The notes below the pieces were generated by a model. It did not search any database and was not told the DNA's origin. It worked only from the letters and a program-made list of their open reading frames with translations. From contig JAJYGA010000110.1 in NCBI GenBank assembly GCA_021785255.1, positions 1 through 64,000 on the forward strand: a stretch of 64,000 nucleotides of DNA, written 5' to 3'. Below, piece after piece: positions 51,940-61,804 of the stretch. This DNA is from Actinomycetes bacterium. GTDB taxonomy: Bacteria > Actinomycetota > Acidimicrobiia > Acidimicrobiales > Acidimicrobiaceae. The stretch's first letter is position 1, and the number at the start of each line of letters is the position of its first letter. The position numbers were made by a program, and so were the translations under genes.

Positions 51940-52773
51940 ATGGGAGAAGACGTGGATTTGAAGAGAGAGATTGAGATACTTTGGGATCGAAGGACAACTC
52001 TTGGGGTTAATGACACCAAAGAGAGAGAACTCGTGTTTGAAGCGTTGGAACTCCTGGACCTGGGCAAAGAACGAGTCGCCTATGTGGACGGATCTGGCGA
52101 GGTTGTGGTCAACGAATGGCTTAAGTTTGCTATTTTGATGTCATTTCGTCTTCGTGGGCTGACCAAGTACGAGGTGGGGCCTTTTGAGTTTGTCGATCGA
52201 CTTCCGCTGAAGCGTAACTATCAGTCTCTTGGAGTTCGGGTGCTTCCCGGAGCATCGGCTAGGTATGGTTCCTATTTAGGGCGCGGTGTTACGCTGATGC
52301 CTTCTTATGTCAATATCGGCGCTTACGTGGATGACAACACCATGGTGGATACGTGGGCGACTGTTGGTTCATGTGCTCAAATCGGAAAGAACGTGCACCT
52401 ATCTGGAGGGGTAGGTATCGGTGGTGTCTTAGAACCGCCACAGGCAAAGCCGGTAGTGGTTGAGGATGACGCCTTTATTGGTTCAAGAGCTATGGTGACA
52501 GAAGGTGCCAGAGTGGGTAGGGGTGCCGTCTTAGGCGCTGGTACAGTTCTTAACCCTTCAATTCCAGTGATCGACGTCTCAACGGGAGAAGAACTCTCAA
52601 GAGGCGAGGTTCCCCCATGGTCAGTCTGTATCTCCGGTACGCGACAGAGAACCTTTCCAGGTGGCGCTTTCGGGCTTCCTTCGGTCTTGGTGATTAAACG
52701 CTTAAGTGAAGGGGAACGACATGACAAGACAGCATTAAATGAGGTCTTAAGAGAACATGGTGCAGCTATCTAG
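51940..52773 (+). CDS. dapD: 2,3,4,5-tetrahydropyridine-2,6-dicarboxylate N-succinyltransferase
   Basis: Hexapeptide repeats; VNIGAYVDDNTMVDTWATVGSCAQIGKNVHLSGGVGIGGVLEP. Confidence 0.93.
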   Translation: MGEDVDLKREIEILWDRRTTLGVNDTKERELVFEALELLDLGKERVAYVDGSGEVVVNEWLKFAILMSFRLRGLTKYEVGPFEFVDRLPLKRNYQSLGVRVLPGASARYGSYLGRGVTLMPSYVNIGAYVDDNTMVDTWATVGSCAQIGKNVHLSGGVGIGGVLEPPQAKPVVVEDDAFIGSRAMVTEGARVGRGAVLGAGTVLNPSIPVIDVSTGEELSRGEVPPWSVCISGTRQRTFPGGAFGLPSVLVIKRLSEGERHDKTALNEVLREHGAAI

Positions 52774-52821
52774 TTTTAAAAACTTCGAGAAGATGTAGTT
52801 ACTTAATGAGATGGTTCGGTT

Positions 52822-53490
52822 CTAGTAGATTCGTACTAATGAAATGACCTTACCAACTATAGAGTCCCTGTCGTCTTCAAAGTAGATGATGGAGCGCTCC
52901 TGGTCATAAGTGGCATTGCGGGCTCTCAGCTTTGGGAGACCATCTTTGTCATCGTATACCTTTACAGTGCCGTCTTGTCCACCATTGATTAGAGCTACTA
53001 CAATGTCACCGCTATGCGCTGTGCGCTGCGGCTTTACCACAACCAGATCGTCTTCGAAGATTCCGATGTCTATCATCGAATCTCCTCTCACTTTCAACAA
53101 GAAGATGTCTTTTGGGTCAGAGCCCAAGAGCTCATAAGGTAATGCCATAGACGTGTCTGGTTGTTGTTGTGCAAGTACTCCTACGCCTGCAGCAACGTCC
53201 CCGATTAAAGGAACCTCAAGGACTCGATCATTGGTGAGTACCGGACTAGGCGATTCCTCGTCACCGAGAAGAAAAGAAAGGGCTCGTGGTTTAGTGGGAT
53301 CTCTACGGATGTATCCAGATTTTTCAAGTGCTCTCAAGTGATGTTGAACAGTGGAAGGGGAGGCAAATCCCAGTGCCGATCCGATCTCCCGAATAGACGG
53401 GGGATAGCCGTGTTCTTTAGTCTGTTGTCTCAAGAACAGTAGGACTCTACGCTGCTGATCGCTTAGTTCATTCGATTGTGTCTTGGCCAT
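52822..53490 (-). CDS. lexA: SOS repressor LexA
   Basis: QQRRVLLFLRQQTKEHGYPPSIREIGSALGFASPSTVQHHLRALEKSGYIRRDPTKPRAL; S24 domain VRGDSMIDIGIFEDDLVVV. Confidence 0.97.
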   Translation of the reverse strand: MAKTQSNELSDQQRRVLLFLRQQTKEHGYPPSIREIGSALGFASPSTVQHHLRALEKSGYIRRDPTKPRALSFLLGDEESPSPVLTNDRVLEVPLIGDVAAGVGVLAQQQPDTSMALPYELLGSDPKDIFLLKVRGDSMIDIGIFEDDLVVVKPQRTAHSGDIVVALINGGQDGTVKVYDDKDGLPKLRARNATYDQERSIIYFEDDRDSIVGKVISLVRIY

Positions 53491-53512
53491 ATAAATATAC
53501 TACCAGATTCTT

Positions 53513-53526
53513 AGAACATATGTGCT
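53513..53526. promoter_or_regulatory. SOS box-like palindrome upstream of lexA
   Basis: AGAACATATGTGCT, 23 bp upstream of the lexA start. Confidence 0.75.
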
Positions 53527-53541
53527 AATTCATGCTATAGT

Positions 53542-53555
53542 AGTACATATGTTCG
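53542..53555. promoter_or_regulatory. Second SOS box-like palindrome, at the LysM gene
   Basis: AGTACATATGTTCG, spanning candidate upstream starts of the LysM ORF. Confidence 0.75.
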
Positions 53556-53560
53556 TAAAT

Positions 53561-53896
53561 ATGAAAGATGCGACGGTCAATGGTAACAAAAAGAACGTTT
53601 CAGCCCGCAACGCTGAAGTGATGAAGAGACTTTATCAGTGGCTTTGTTATGGACTTTTTGTCGTTGCAGTTGCCTTCATCATGGTCGGCGTATATTCGAA
53701 GGTCGGGATGCAACATCCTCAAAGCAATGTGGCTAATCGAGAGTATGTGGTAAAGCCTGGCGATACGTTGTACTCAATCGCTCTACGTTTTCGGGATGGG
53801 CAAGACCTAAATCAATACCTTTTCCAACTTGAACAAGAAGTGCCAAGTGATGCCCGGATCTATCCAGGTGAGGTGATTACGCTTCCGAGTCCATGA
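53561..53896 (+). CDS. Small membrane protein with LysM domain (YneA/Rv2719c-like, predicted SOS division inhibitor)
   Basis: One TM segment (YGLFVVAVAFIMVGVY) then YVVKPGDTLYSIALRF (LysM); divergent from lexA and upstream of nrdR. ATG at 53561 preferred because the ORF-track start (53522) overlaps the SOS boxes. Confidence 0.8.
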   Translation: MKDATVNGNKKNVSARNAEVMKRLYQWLCYGLFVVAVAFIMVGVYSKVGMQHPQSNVANREYVVKPGDTLYSIALRFRDGQDLNQYLFQLEQEVPSDARIYPGEVITLPSP

Positions 53897-54002
53897 TCGG
53901 TGGCATAGATAGAGGTACTTGACGCGCAGATCGCTGGAACGGAAGAGGGTATTTAATCAAGCTGTGCGGTAGATTGGACTTTGTTGGTCGATTACGGATT
54001 GA

Positions 54003-54509
54003 GTGAGTTCTTTGCGCTGCCCCTACTGCTTTATGGATGACGATCGTGTTGTGGACTCTCGAACCGTAGATGATGGTCAGGGTGTTAGGAGGAGAAGAGA
54101 GTGTGTCGGCTGCGGCCGACGATTTACCACCTTTGAGAGAGTTGCAGAGGATACTAGGATAACCGTTATAAAGCGGAAGGGTTCTCGGGAGTACTTCGAA
54201 AGAGAAAAGCTCATAGCTGGGCTTAGGGCTTCTCTCAAGAATCGCCCTTTTGGAGACGAGGTGATTTCGTCTATAGCTGCTGAGGTGGAAGAGGAGATTC
54301 GATCGCTTGGCGATGAGATAACGTCAGAAAAGGTTGGATTGATCGTCCTGCGAAGGCTTTTCGAGCTTGACGAAGTCGGATATATGAGATTTGCATCGGT
54401 ATATAAGGGTTTCGAGCGTTTGCAGGACTTTGAAAAAGAGGCTTCGTTCATATACCCCAAGGTGCTAGAGAAACGAGAGGACGATGAAGATGAAGGTTCA
54501 AGTCAGTGA
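54003..54509 (+). CDS. nrdR: Transcriptional repressor NrdR
   Basis: LRCPYCFMDDDRVVDSRTVDDGQGVRRRRECVGCGRRFTTFERV. Confidence 0.96.
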   Translation: MSSLRCPYCFMDDDRVVDSRTVDDGQGVRRRRECVGCGRRFTTFERVAEDTRITVIKRKGSREYFEREKLIAGLRASLKNRPFGDEVISSIAAEVEEEIRSLGDEITSEKVGLIVLRRLFELDEVGYMRFASVYKGFERLQDFEKEASFIYPKVLEKREDDEDEGSSQ

Positions 54510-54963
54510 AGAACTTCAGCTTTCTCAAGTAGGAGGACTCTATCGCATCGGGGCATGGGTGCGTATCCCTGCGAAAGCCTCTGAGGTTTTTGAGCTCCTG
54601 GCTGATCCGCGAAAACATGATACCTTTGATGGATCTGGAACTGTCAAAGGGATGCTGAGCGGCCCGAATCGTCTGTACTTGAATGCGGTGTTTTCCATGG
54701 ATATGAAGATGATTGTGCCCTATAGAATCCAAAATCGAGTGATCGAGTTCGAGGAGGGTCGTAAGATAGCATGGTGCCACATAGGTAGGCATGTCTGGCG
54801 TTATCTCTTAGAGGATGACGGTGCTCAGGGTTGCAAGGTAACTGAAATCTTTGATTGGGAACGTGCATACTCTAGTTTGCTATATGAAATGCTTCAGATT
54901 CCTGAGCGTAACGGCAGAGCAATAGTAGCTACTCTTACGCGCTTGAGAGATCAATTCATTTAG
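54484..54963 (+). CDS. SRPBCC family protein
   Basis: IGAWVRIPAKASEVFELLADPRKHDTFDGSGTVKGML...CHIGRHVWRYLLEDDGAQGCKVTEIFDW. Confidence 0.82.
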   Translation: MKMKVQVSEELQLSQVGGLYRIGAWVRIPAKASEVFELLADPRKHDTFDGSGTVKGMLSGPNRLYLNAVFSMDMKMIVPYRIQNRVIEFEEGRKIAWCHIGRHVWRYLLEDDGAQGCKVTEIFDWERAYSSLLYEMLQIPERNGRAIVATLTRLRDQFI

Positions 54964-55168
54964 ATCTCTGAAGGCATTGCAGTTGTGCAGCAGGTTTCTA
55001 AGCCCAGGGGATAAGAAGTCTGCGGCTGTGATGATCGTCTGGGCCGGTTTCAACCCTGCTGGTGTTGATAGCATAAGACCTGAGTGTCCGCTGAGCACCG
55101 GGGCTACCTGAGCCAGAAATCCCCTGGATCTATCTGTGGGGAGGTTTCAAATATATGACTTATTGTAG

Positions 55169-55954
55169 TTAACCGACGAGCAATAGTTCGCGTAGCTCTT
55201 TGTAGATGTTTGGATTACCGGCTATCGTGAGTTCTTGGCTTGGTTGATCCGATGTCAGAGAGCTAACAACTCCTCCAGCTTCGCGAACGATGAGAGTTCC
55301 TGCTTCGTAGTCCCAAGGCCAAAGTCCCACCTCATAGTATCCGTCAGTGCGGGCGGCCGCCAAGTAACAGAGATCCAACGAAGCTGCACCTGCTCGGCGA
55401 ATGTCCCTTACCTCTCCGATGAGGCGGGCTACTGTCTTGGCCTGGGAGATTCGGGTGGTCTTGTCATAGGAAAATCCGGTAGATATCAATGCTTGCGACA
55501 GTGAGTTAGTGTTGGAGACGGCGATCGACCGATTGTTCAAAAAGCTGCCACCATCGAGGGTTGCGTAGAAGTAATCGTCATGGTAGACGTCTATTACCAA
55601 GCCAACAAGAGTGTGTCCCAATCCGTCTCGTGCCGCAATTGATACTGCAAATACAGGGAAACCATACACGAAGTTCGTAGTTCCGTCTATAGGATCAACC
55701 ACCCAAGTGATCTCTGAACTGGTTATCTCATCACTTTCTTCTCCAATGAAACCATCATGAGGTCTTGCGCCCAGCAGAGTCTCTTTAATTATGATCTCCG
55801 TCTCTTTGTCTACCTTTGTTACCATGTCTGTGGGAGATGACTTGGTTTGAATCTCGAGGTCGTGCCCGTAGCGACTTTGCCGTATATAGTCGGCAGCCTG
55901 GGCACCAGCCCTTTGGGCCAGATTTAACAGCTCATATGTTATGGGATTTGTCAC
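55169..55954 (-). CDS. Inositol monophosphatase family protein
   Basis: GFIGEESDE; WVVDPIDGTTNFVYGFPVFAVSIA; PWDYEAGTLIVREAGG. Confidence 0.92.
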   Translation of the reverse strand: MTNPITYELLNLAQRAGAQAADYIRQSRYGHDLEIQTKSSPTDMVTKVDKETEIIIKETLLGARPHDGFIGEESDEITSSEITWVVDPIDGTTNFVYGFPVFAVSIAARDGLGHTLVGLVIDVYHDDYFYATLDGGSFLNNRSIAVSNTNSLSQALISTGFSYDKTTRISQAKTVARLIGEVRDIRRAGAASLDLCYLAAARTDGYYEVGLWPWDYEAGTLIVREAGGVVSSLTSDQPSQELTIAGNPNIYKELRELLLVG

Positions 55955-56004
55955 TAACTCAGATTAGTCGACCTTCTTCGTAGCTCCGGTGCTAGGTTTT
56001 AGTT

Positions 56005-57051
56005 ATGGAGCTCACGAAGACATTTTCTGACATGCCAAGATCTATCGTTGATTTGCGTTCCGATACTGTGACGAGACCTACGCCTAAGATGAGAGCAGCA
56101 ATGGCTAGTGCCCAAGTGGGTGATGACCGTTATGGTGAAGACCCTACTGTTCGGGAACTCGAGGAGGAGTATGCCTCAATTGTGGGCAAAGAGGCTGCAC
56201 TGTTTGTACCTTCTGGAACGATGGCCAATCAAGTAGCGCTTAGAACTTGGACGACCCCAGGTGATGTGGTGCTGGCAGGTGAGAGACAACATGTGCTGCA
56301 GTATGAACGGATGGGAGGTGCAATCAATTCATCAGTGCAGATTATGCCTGTTAGCGATGTCGGTGGTCAGCTTGATGTCGTGGAGCTTGCAAAGCAGCAA
56401 GAGATGTTTAATTTTTTGGGCTCTTCCGTAAAGATGGTATGTGTTGAAAATACTCACATGCCAGCGGGAGGCGTACCTGCGGACCTGGAGGTGCTCAAGA
56501 GAATTAGAACGACTTTTCCAGGGGCGAAGATTCACATGGACGGAGCGAGGCTGTTCAATGCTGCAGTCAGCACCTCTGTGGATCCTATTACCTATGCTTC
56601 TTATGCGGATTCGGTGATGAGCTGTGTCTCAAAGGGGCTGGGCGCGCCTGTTGGATCTTTACTTGCAGGAACCAGAGACTTCATCGAGCAGGCGTGGGTG
56701 CAAAGAGCAATTCTTGGGGGACAGATGCGCCAAGGGGGCGTACTTGCCGCTGCTGGTCTTGTTGCCTTGCGTGAGATGCGTGAAAGGTTGTCCGAAGACC
56801 ATGAACGTGCAAGGCGAGTGGCGATAGCTGTAGCTGAGCGCTTTGGAGCTGGGTGTCTAGATCCAGAGTCAGTTAGAACTAATATTATCATTTTCCCACA
56901 TGCCCAAGTCGATAAGTTCCTTGATTTTCTCAGAGAACGTGGCGTGCTTGGGGGTTCGGTAGCTCCTGGATATGTTCGCCTGGTCACACACTTTGATGTA
57001 GATGATCAACAGTTGGATGTGGCATTAAAAGCGATAGCTGAGGCTCCATAG
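56005..57051 (+). CDS. Low-specificity L-threonine aldolase family protein
   Basis: DLRSDTVTRPTPKMRAAMASAQVGDDRYGEDPTV; CVSKGLGAPVGSLLAG. Confidence 0.92.
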   Translation: MELTKTFSDMPRSIVDLRSDTVTRPTPKMRAAMASAQVGDDRYGEDPTVRELEEEYASIVGKEAALFVPSGTMANQVALRTWTTPGDVVLAGERQHVLQYERMGGAINSSVQIMPVSDVGGQLDVVELAKQQEMFNFLGSSVKMVCVENTHMPAGGVPADLEVLKRIRTTFPGAKIHMDGARLFNAAVSTSVDPITYASYADSVMSCVSKGLGAPVGSLLAGTRDFIEQAWVQRAILGGQMRQGGVLAAAGLVALREMRERLSEDHERARRVAIAVAERFGAGCLDPESVRTNIIIFPHAQVDKFLDFLRERGVLGGSVAPGYVRLVTHFDVDDQQLDVALKAIAEAP

Positions 57052-57771
57052 TTGCGCTACGAAGAATTGACTGTCACTCCAAAGAGAGTTCTAGCTATCT
57101 ATGCTCACCCAGACGACGTTGACGTTGCATGTGGCGGAACCTTGGCCAAATGGGCACACAATGGAGCAGAGGTCTGTCTGGTTGTGTGTACTCGGGGAGA
57201 AAAAGGTACTACCGATATCTCCCTCTTGGATGACGATGTAGCAACTATAAGAGGTCAAGAGACAGATATTGCTTCGTCGCTGTTAGGAGTGAAAGACACT
57301 CGGATGCTGGGATGGAAAGATGGAGAACTAGTCAACGACAGCCATCTCAGAGGTGAGCTGGTTGGACTGGTAAGAGAGAAAAAGCCGGATGTTGTTTTAG
57401 GACCAGATCCAACAGCAGTTTTTTTCTCTGATCACTACTTCAACCATCGAGATCATAGAGAATTGGGCTGGGCGGTTTTGGATGCAGTGTTTCCCGCTGC
57501 TAGTCTGCCTAAGTACTTTCCCGAAAGAGGTTTTGCTCATAGTATATCCGCGGCACTACTAAGTGGTACTTTGGAACCAGATGTGTTTGTTGAGATTGCT
57601 GGGAGTATTGACGTTAAAGTTGAGGCTGTCCTGGCACACAAGAGTCAGCTTGACGATAACCCCGATGCTGCCCGTGCTGCGATAAGAAGCATGGCTGAAG
57701 AGACTGGAAAACGTTGCGGCGTTAGGTATGCTGAAGGATTTCGTATGGTCGGTTCTTTAAAATTGTCTTAA
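57052..57771 (+). CDS. PIG-L/LmbE family deacetylase
   Basis: VLAIYAHPDDVDVACGGTLAKW; DHYFNHRDHRELG. Confidence 0.9.
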   Translation: MRYEELTVTPKRVLAIYAHPDDVDVACGGTLAKWAHNGAEVCLVVCTRGEKGTTDISLLDDDVATIRGQETDIASSLLGVKDTRMLGWKDGELVNDSHLRGELVGLVREKKPDVVLGPDPTAVFFSDHYFNHRDHRELGWAVLDAVFPAASLPKYFPERGFAHSISAALLSGTLEPDVFVEIAGSIDVKVEAVLAHKSQLDDNPDAARAAIRSMAEETGKRCGVRYAEGFRMVGSLKLS

Positions 57772-58081
57772 TTAGTTTTTCAGATATTGAGAGAGCGACC
57801 ATGCCATGAAGAAGAACTTCTGCGGTAAATATTCACTCACGGTATGCAATATGCATGGTGCATGTTCTGTTGGTGCACTATAAGGAGGAAAGAGCAAAAA
57901 CGCAATCTTTTCGCGTGCATAAAGCAGAATATTTCTGCGGATACGATAATCCCAATTTACTTTTTGTCCTATGTTACCGATAAATCTATGAGATTATTGG
58001 GTAGTCAACTTATCGTCATTCGTAGTAAAGTTATTTATAGAGAAATTTAGTGATCCTCTCGAGTGTGACCAAGGAGGAGTT

Positions 58082-58453
58082 ATGCCGCTTTCAGAGAACG
58101 AGCTGCGGGTACTCTCAGAGATAGAAAAGAGTTTTTACGAGCAAGACTCGGCGTTTGCTGATCGCATGAGGTCAGAGACGGTCTACAAGCATTCGGGACG
58201 AAATCTTAAGTGGGCGACTTTGGGCTTCGTTGCTGGCTTTGTTTTTACGGTTGCTACCTTTACAGCTTCAGTTCTTTTGGGTCTTCTTGGTTTCATTGTT
58301 ATGTTGGTTTCTGCGTTAGTCTTTGATAGAAACTTGAGGCGGATGGGCAAAGCCAGCTGGCATGAGATAAAGAATTCCTCCGGATCCAAGGCTTCGTCAG
58401 TGACAAAGTTGGGTAGCAAGTTTAAAGGACGATTTCCTAATCAGGACAAGTAG
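58082..58453 (+). CDS. DUF3040-type small membrane protein
   Basis: MPLSENELRVLSEIEKSFYEQDSAFADRMR, then TM segments. Confidence 0.85.
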   Translation: MPLSENELRVLSEIEKSFYEQDSAFADRMRSETVYKHSGRNLKWATLGFVAGFVFTVATFTASVLLGLLGFIVMLVSALVFDRNLRRMGKASWHEIKNSSGSKASSVTKLGSKFKGRFPNQDK

Positions 58454-58459
58454 CGTTTT

Positions 58460-59308
58460 GTGAACGTACTATCGATCGATATAGGTGGCACGAAATTCCA
58501 GGTCTCCATGGTCACAGAAAATGGGGAGATACTTAAGACCTCCAAGTGCTTGACGCCGAAGTCCATAGATGCCGAAGTGCTTTATGGATCTTTGGAGAGT
58601 TTGATAATACCTTATCTTGAGCATTACACTTTTGAAGTTGTTGGTGTGGGCTGCGGTGGTCCAATGGCGAGAGAAGGAGAACTAGTTTCGCCATTGAACA
58701 TTGCAGGTTGGAGAGACTTCCCGCTAAAAAGTAGACTTAAGGAACTCGTTGGACGTGAAGTCTTTATCGACAACGATGCTAAGGCGATAACGTTGGCAGA
58801 GTTGTACTTTGGCGCGGGCAGGGGACGTAGCGACTTCGTGGGCATGGTTGTTTCAACCGGCGTTGGTGCTGGCATTGTGGCTGATGGTCATCTCATAGAT
58901 GGGAGATCGTGGAACGCCGGTCACATCGGACATGTTCAGGTCGTTCCAGAGGGCCATCTGTGTGCTTGTGGTGCGCGAGGGTGCCTGGAGGCGGAGATCT
59001 CGGGTCTGTCGACCCAAAAAATATTAGGCGTTTCGGCTGATCAAGCTCCTGTCGACTGGATGAGACATAGCGGAGACCTCTTGGCTAGGGCTGTTGCATC
59101 TTCGGCTGCTCTTTTAGACTTTGACAGCGTCTTTGTGGGAGGATCTGTTGCTTTGGGCTATGGATCACCATTCTTCGAATCTGCCAACTTGGCATTACAG
59201 AAGTATGCACGACTCGACTTCTTGGAGAAGTTAGAGATCTTTCCTACCAGCTTGGGAGCAGACTTTGCGTCTTTATCAGGTGCGGCTGTGGCCCTGTATC
59301 GCCTTTAG
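58460..59308 (+). CDS. ROK family protein / glucokinase-like
   Basis: SIDIGGTKFQVSMV; VSTGVGAGIVADG; GHIGHVQVVPEGHLCACGARGCLEAEISG. Confidence 0.9.
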   Translation: MNVLSIDIGGTKFQVSMVTENGEILKTSKCLTPKSIDAEVLYGSLESLIIPYLEHYTFEVVGVGCGGPMAREGELVSPLNIAGWRDFPLKSRLKELVGREVFIDNDAKAITLAELYFGAGRGRSDFVGMVVSTGVGAGIVADGHLIDGRSWNAGHIGHVQVVPEGHLCACGARGCLEAEISGLSTQKILGVSADQAPVDWMRHSGDLLARAVASSAALLDFDSVFVGGSVALGYGSPFFESANLALQKYARLDFLEKLEIFPTSLGADFASLSGAAVALYRL

Positions 59309-59362
59309 GTTTTATAAAACCCTGATAAGACAATCTTTGTCCGCTAAGGTAAGTTTTCTACT

Positions 59363-60619
59363 ATGGACATAAGCTACCCCAAAAGCGCGGAGATGTTTCG
59401 CCAAAAGGTGCGAGAGTTTTTAAAGATGTATCTTCCCAAGAACTGGAAGGGCGTAGGAGCCTTGTCAAAAGATGAGGCCTATGACTTTACCGCGAAGTGG
59501 CGTCAGATTCTCTATAAAGAAGGTTTCCTGGCGATGGGATGGCCCAAAGAGTATGGTGGAGCTGGTCTTTCGCAACTCGAGCAAGTCGTACTCGCTGAAG
59601 AGTTTACAAGGGAAGGGGTTCCCTCTGGGGGACCGAACGATGTCTTTGGTATCCAGATGTTAGGAAATACGTTGATTCATTGGGGTACTCAAGAGCAGAA
59701 AAAGCAGTTTCTGCCCAGGATTCTTTCGGGTGAGGATAGATGGTGTCAGGGCTACTCAGAACCCAACGCTGGTTCCGATCTTGCAAATTTGGCATGTCGA
59801 GCTGTCAAAGATGGAGACGAATGGGTAATCAACGGACAAAAAATCTGGACATCGGCAGGACATCTGGCAAACTGGATTTTTCTTTTGGCGAGGACGGATC
59901 CTGAGGCACCCAAACACAAGGGGATCTCGTTTTTGCTTTGTCCGATGGATCAACCAGGGGTGGATGTCAGGCCGATTCAAATGATTTCGGGTGAGTCTGA
60001 GTTCAACGAAGTATTTTTTACCGATGCTCGTACAGGGAGAGAAAATATAGTAGGCGCTCCCGGAGATGGTTGGTCTGTGGCAATGACGTTGCTTGGATAT
60101 GAAAGAGGTGAGGCAGCGGCTACTATTCCCATCAAGTTTCGAGGTGAACTGGATCGACTCTTGGAGCTTGCCAAAGAGAATGGAGTAACATCAGATCCGA
60201 TCTTTCGCGATCGGATTGCTTGCTGCTACTCCAAGGTGGAGATAATGAAGTATCTAGGATATCGTACGTTAACGAGTTTCTTGAACGGAGGAACTCCTGG
60301 TCCGGAGGCTTCCATATCTAAATTGTACTGGAGTGAGTATCACAAGATCGTCACTGAGTTGGCGGTTGATATCTTGGGTCTCGAGTCCTTAGTGCCAACG
60401 GGAAGAAAACCAACGTCGGCTTTTCAAACAGATGACGTTGGAGCACCTAATTCGTCGAACTCCTGGGTGATGACTTTTTTAAATGCTAGAGCGGGAACTA
60501 TATATGCAGGCACTTCAGAGATTCAAAAAAATATCTTGGGAGAACTAGTTCTTGGTCTTCCAAAAGAGCCTCGAGTGGACCGAGGTGCGTTAAATTCTTC
60601 TCAAGGGGCTAAACGGTGA
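59363..60619 (+). CDS. Acyl-CoA dehydrogenase
   Basis: WCQGYSEPNAGSDLANL; GQKIWTSAGHLANW; AGTIYAGTSEIQKNIL. Confidence 0.94.
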   Translation: MDISYPKSAEMFRQKVREFLKMYLPKNWKGVGALSKDEAYDFTAKWRQILYKEGFLAMGWPKEYGGAGLSQLEQVVLAEEFTREGVPSGGPNDVFGIQMLGNTLIHWGTQEQKKQFLPRILSGEDRWCQGYSEPNAGSDLANLACRAVKDGDEWVINGQKIWTSAGHLANWIFLLARTDPEAPKHKGISFLLCPMDQPGVDVRPIQMISGESEFNEVFFTDARTGRENIVGAPGDGWSVAMTLLGYERGEAAATIPIKFRGELDRLLELAKENGVTSDPIFRDRIACCYSKVEIMKYLGYRTLTSFLNGGTPGPEASISKLYWSEYHKIVTELAVDILGLESLVPTGRKPTSAFQTDDVGAPNSSNSWVMTFLNARAGTIYAGTSEIQKNILGELVLGLPKEPRVDRGALNSSQGAKR

Positions 60620-60840
60620 CGGGTCGATCAACGATCAATGTGGGAACGTTCAAAGAAGCTGTGATTCAGTTGTATCTACTTAGCGGCTTCTATACGCTAA
60701 TGAAGGGCAAAGAGTTCAAACAAGTACATCGCTACCGAAGGTTCAGAGTTGAAACCTACGCAGGCAGTGATGGACGATTGAAGTGGCCTGATGTTATCGA
60801 CTACCTTAACTGGTGCCACTTTCAAAGGAAACTGTTCTGA
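60616..60840 (+). CDS. Small hypothetical protein overlapping the acyl-CoA dehydrogenase stop
   Basis: GTGA overlap; 74 aa ORF with plausible composition. Confidence 0.5.
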   Translation: MTGRSTINVGTFKEAVIQLYLLSGFYTLMKGKEFKQVHRYRRFRVETYAGSDGRLKWPDVIDYLNWCHFQRKLF

Positions 60841-60978
60841 ATTAGTCGTCAGTTGGTCACAGAGCGAAGGATTTCCTGATAACATTAAGAGCAAATATGA
60901 CTACCACCTTGTACCTTAGGGCGAAGAGCGAGTGGCTCCTGATGATTCATTTGAGTATGAGCCGGAGCGCGAGGTAGC

Positions 60979-61497
60979 ATGTCTCGAGTGCTCGTACTAA
61001 ACGCAACGTACGAAGCACTCTGTCTAGTGTCTACCAAACGTGCTGTGGTGCTGGTTGTGACCGACAAGGCGGATCTAGTAACAGCCACAGGTAGCATAGT
61101 CCGCTCAGAGCGTTTGACCTTGGACGAGCCTTCTATTGTAAGGTTAGTGACATATGTAAATGTACCTAGGTCACCTCGTATTGCGTTATCACGACGAGCG
61201 ATATTTGCAAGAGATGAGCACACCTGTCAATACTGTGGCGCTCCGGCGGAAAACATCGATCATGTGATACCTCGCTCTAGGGGTGGACTTCATGTGTGGG
61301 AAAACGTAGTGGCCAGTTGTAAGATGTGCAACTCTCGAAAAGAAGATCGATTTCTTTCAGAGACCAACTTTGTTCTCAGAAGAACACCATCCCAACCGAA
61401 AGGCCGAGCCTGGGCGATCTGTCTGGGTTCCATACGTCCAGAGTGGCGACCCTATCTAGAACCACATGGACGTGAGCAGGATATGCGTATAGCGTAG
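60979..61497 (+). CDS. HNH endonuclease family protein
   Basis: RVLVLNATYEALCLVSTKRAVVLV; FARDEHTCQYCGAPAENIDHVIPRSRGGLHVWENVVASCKMCNSRKEDR. Confidence 0.93.
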   Translation: MSRVLVLNATYEALCLVSTKRAVVLVVTDKADLVTATGSIVRSERLTLDEPSIVRLVTYVNVPRSPRIALSRRAIFARDEHTCQYCGAPAENIDHVIPRSRGGLHVWENVVASCKMCNSRKEDRFLSETNFVLRRTPSQPKGRAWAICLGSIRPEWRPYLEPHGREQDMRIA

Positions 61498-61583
61498 TGA
61501 GAATTTACTTGTGAACCTCCCTGCCCTCACGGACGGGGCTTCTGGCTCCGCGGTTTGGTTAGGGTTACCTAGCATCACTTCCA

Positions 61584-61792
61584 TCACGTTACCACGACCA
61601 ACTGGTCTGGTATTAATAAATCAATACTGGTAGATGAGGTTGCTAGTTTTGGTTTGCTAGTCTGAGATAGATCAAACAAGGCTCGCATCTGAGCACTACT
61701 TCGGGTTCTGGCCTTGCGGCGTTGCACCAAGTGGTGTGCTTCACGTTGATCGGGTGACCAGCGTTCGACAGCTCGGAGATAGGTGACTCGGA
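61584..61792 (-). pseudogene. 5'-truncated tnpB (C-terminal about 69 codons, frame intact)
   Basis: Minus strand reads RVTYLRAVERWSPDQREAHHLVQRRKARTRSSAQMRALFDLSQTSKPKLATSSTSIDLLIPDQLVVVT*, matching RVTYLRAVERWSLDQRKAHHKVQCRKARALSSAQMWALSEITQMSKPKLANSSTSTNSLVPDQSVAVA* of the intact TnpB. Confidence 0.9.
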
Positions 61793-61804
61793 CTTTCTCC
61801 CAAC

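Noticed and set aside
59308-59321. GGTTTTATAAAACC palindrome after the ROK gene as terminator
   Set aside because: Low GC stem and no U-run; weak evidence.
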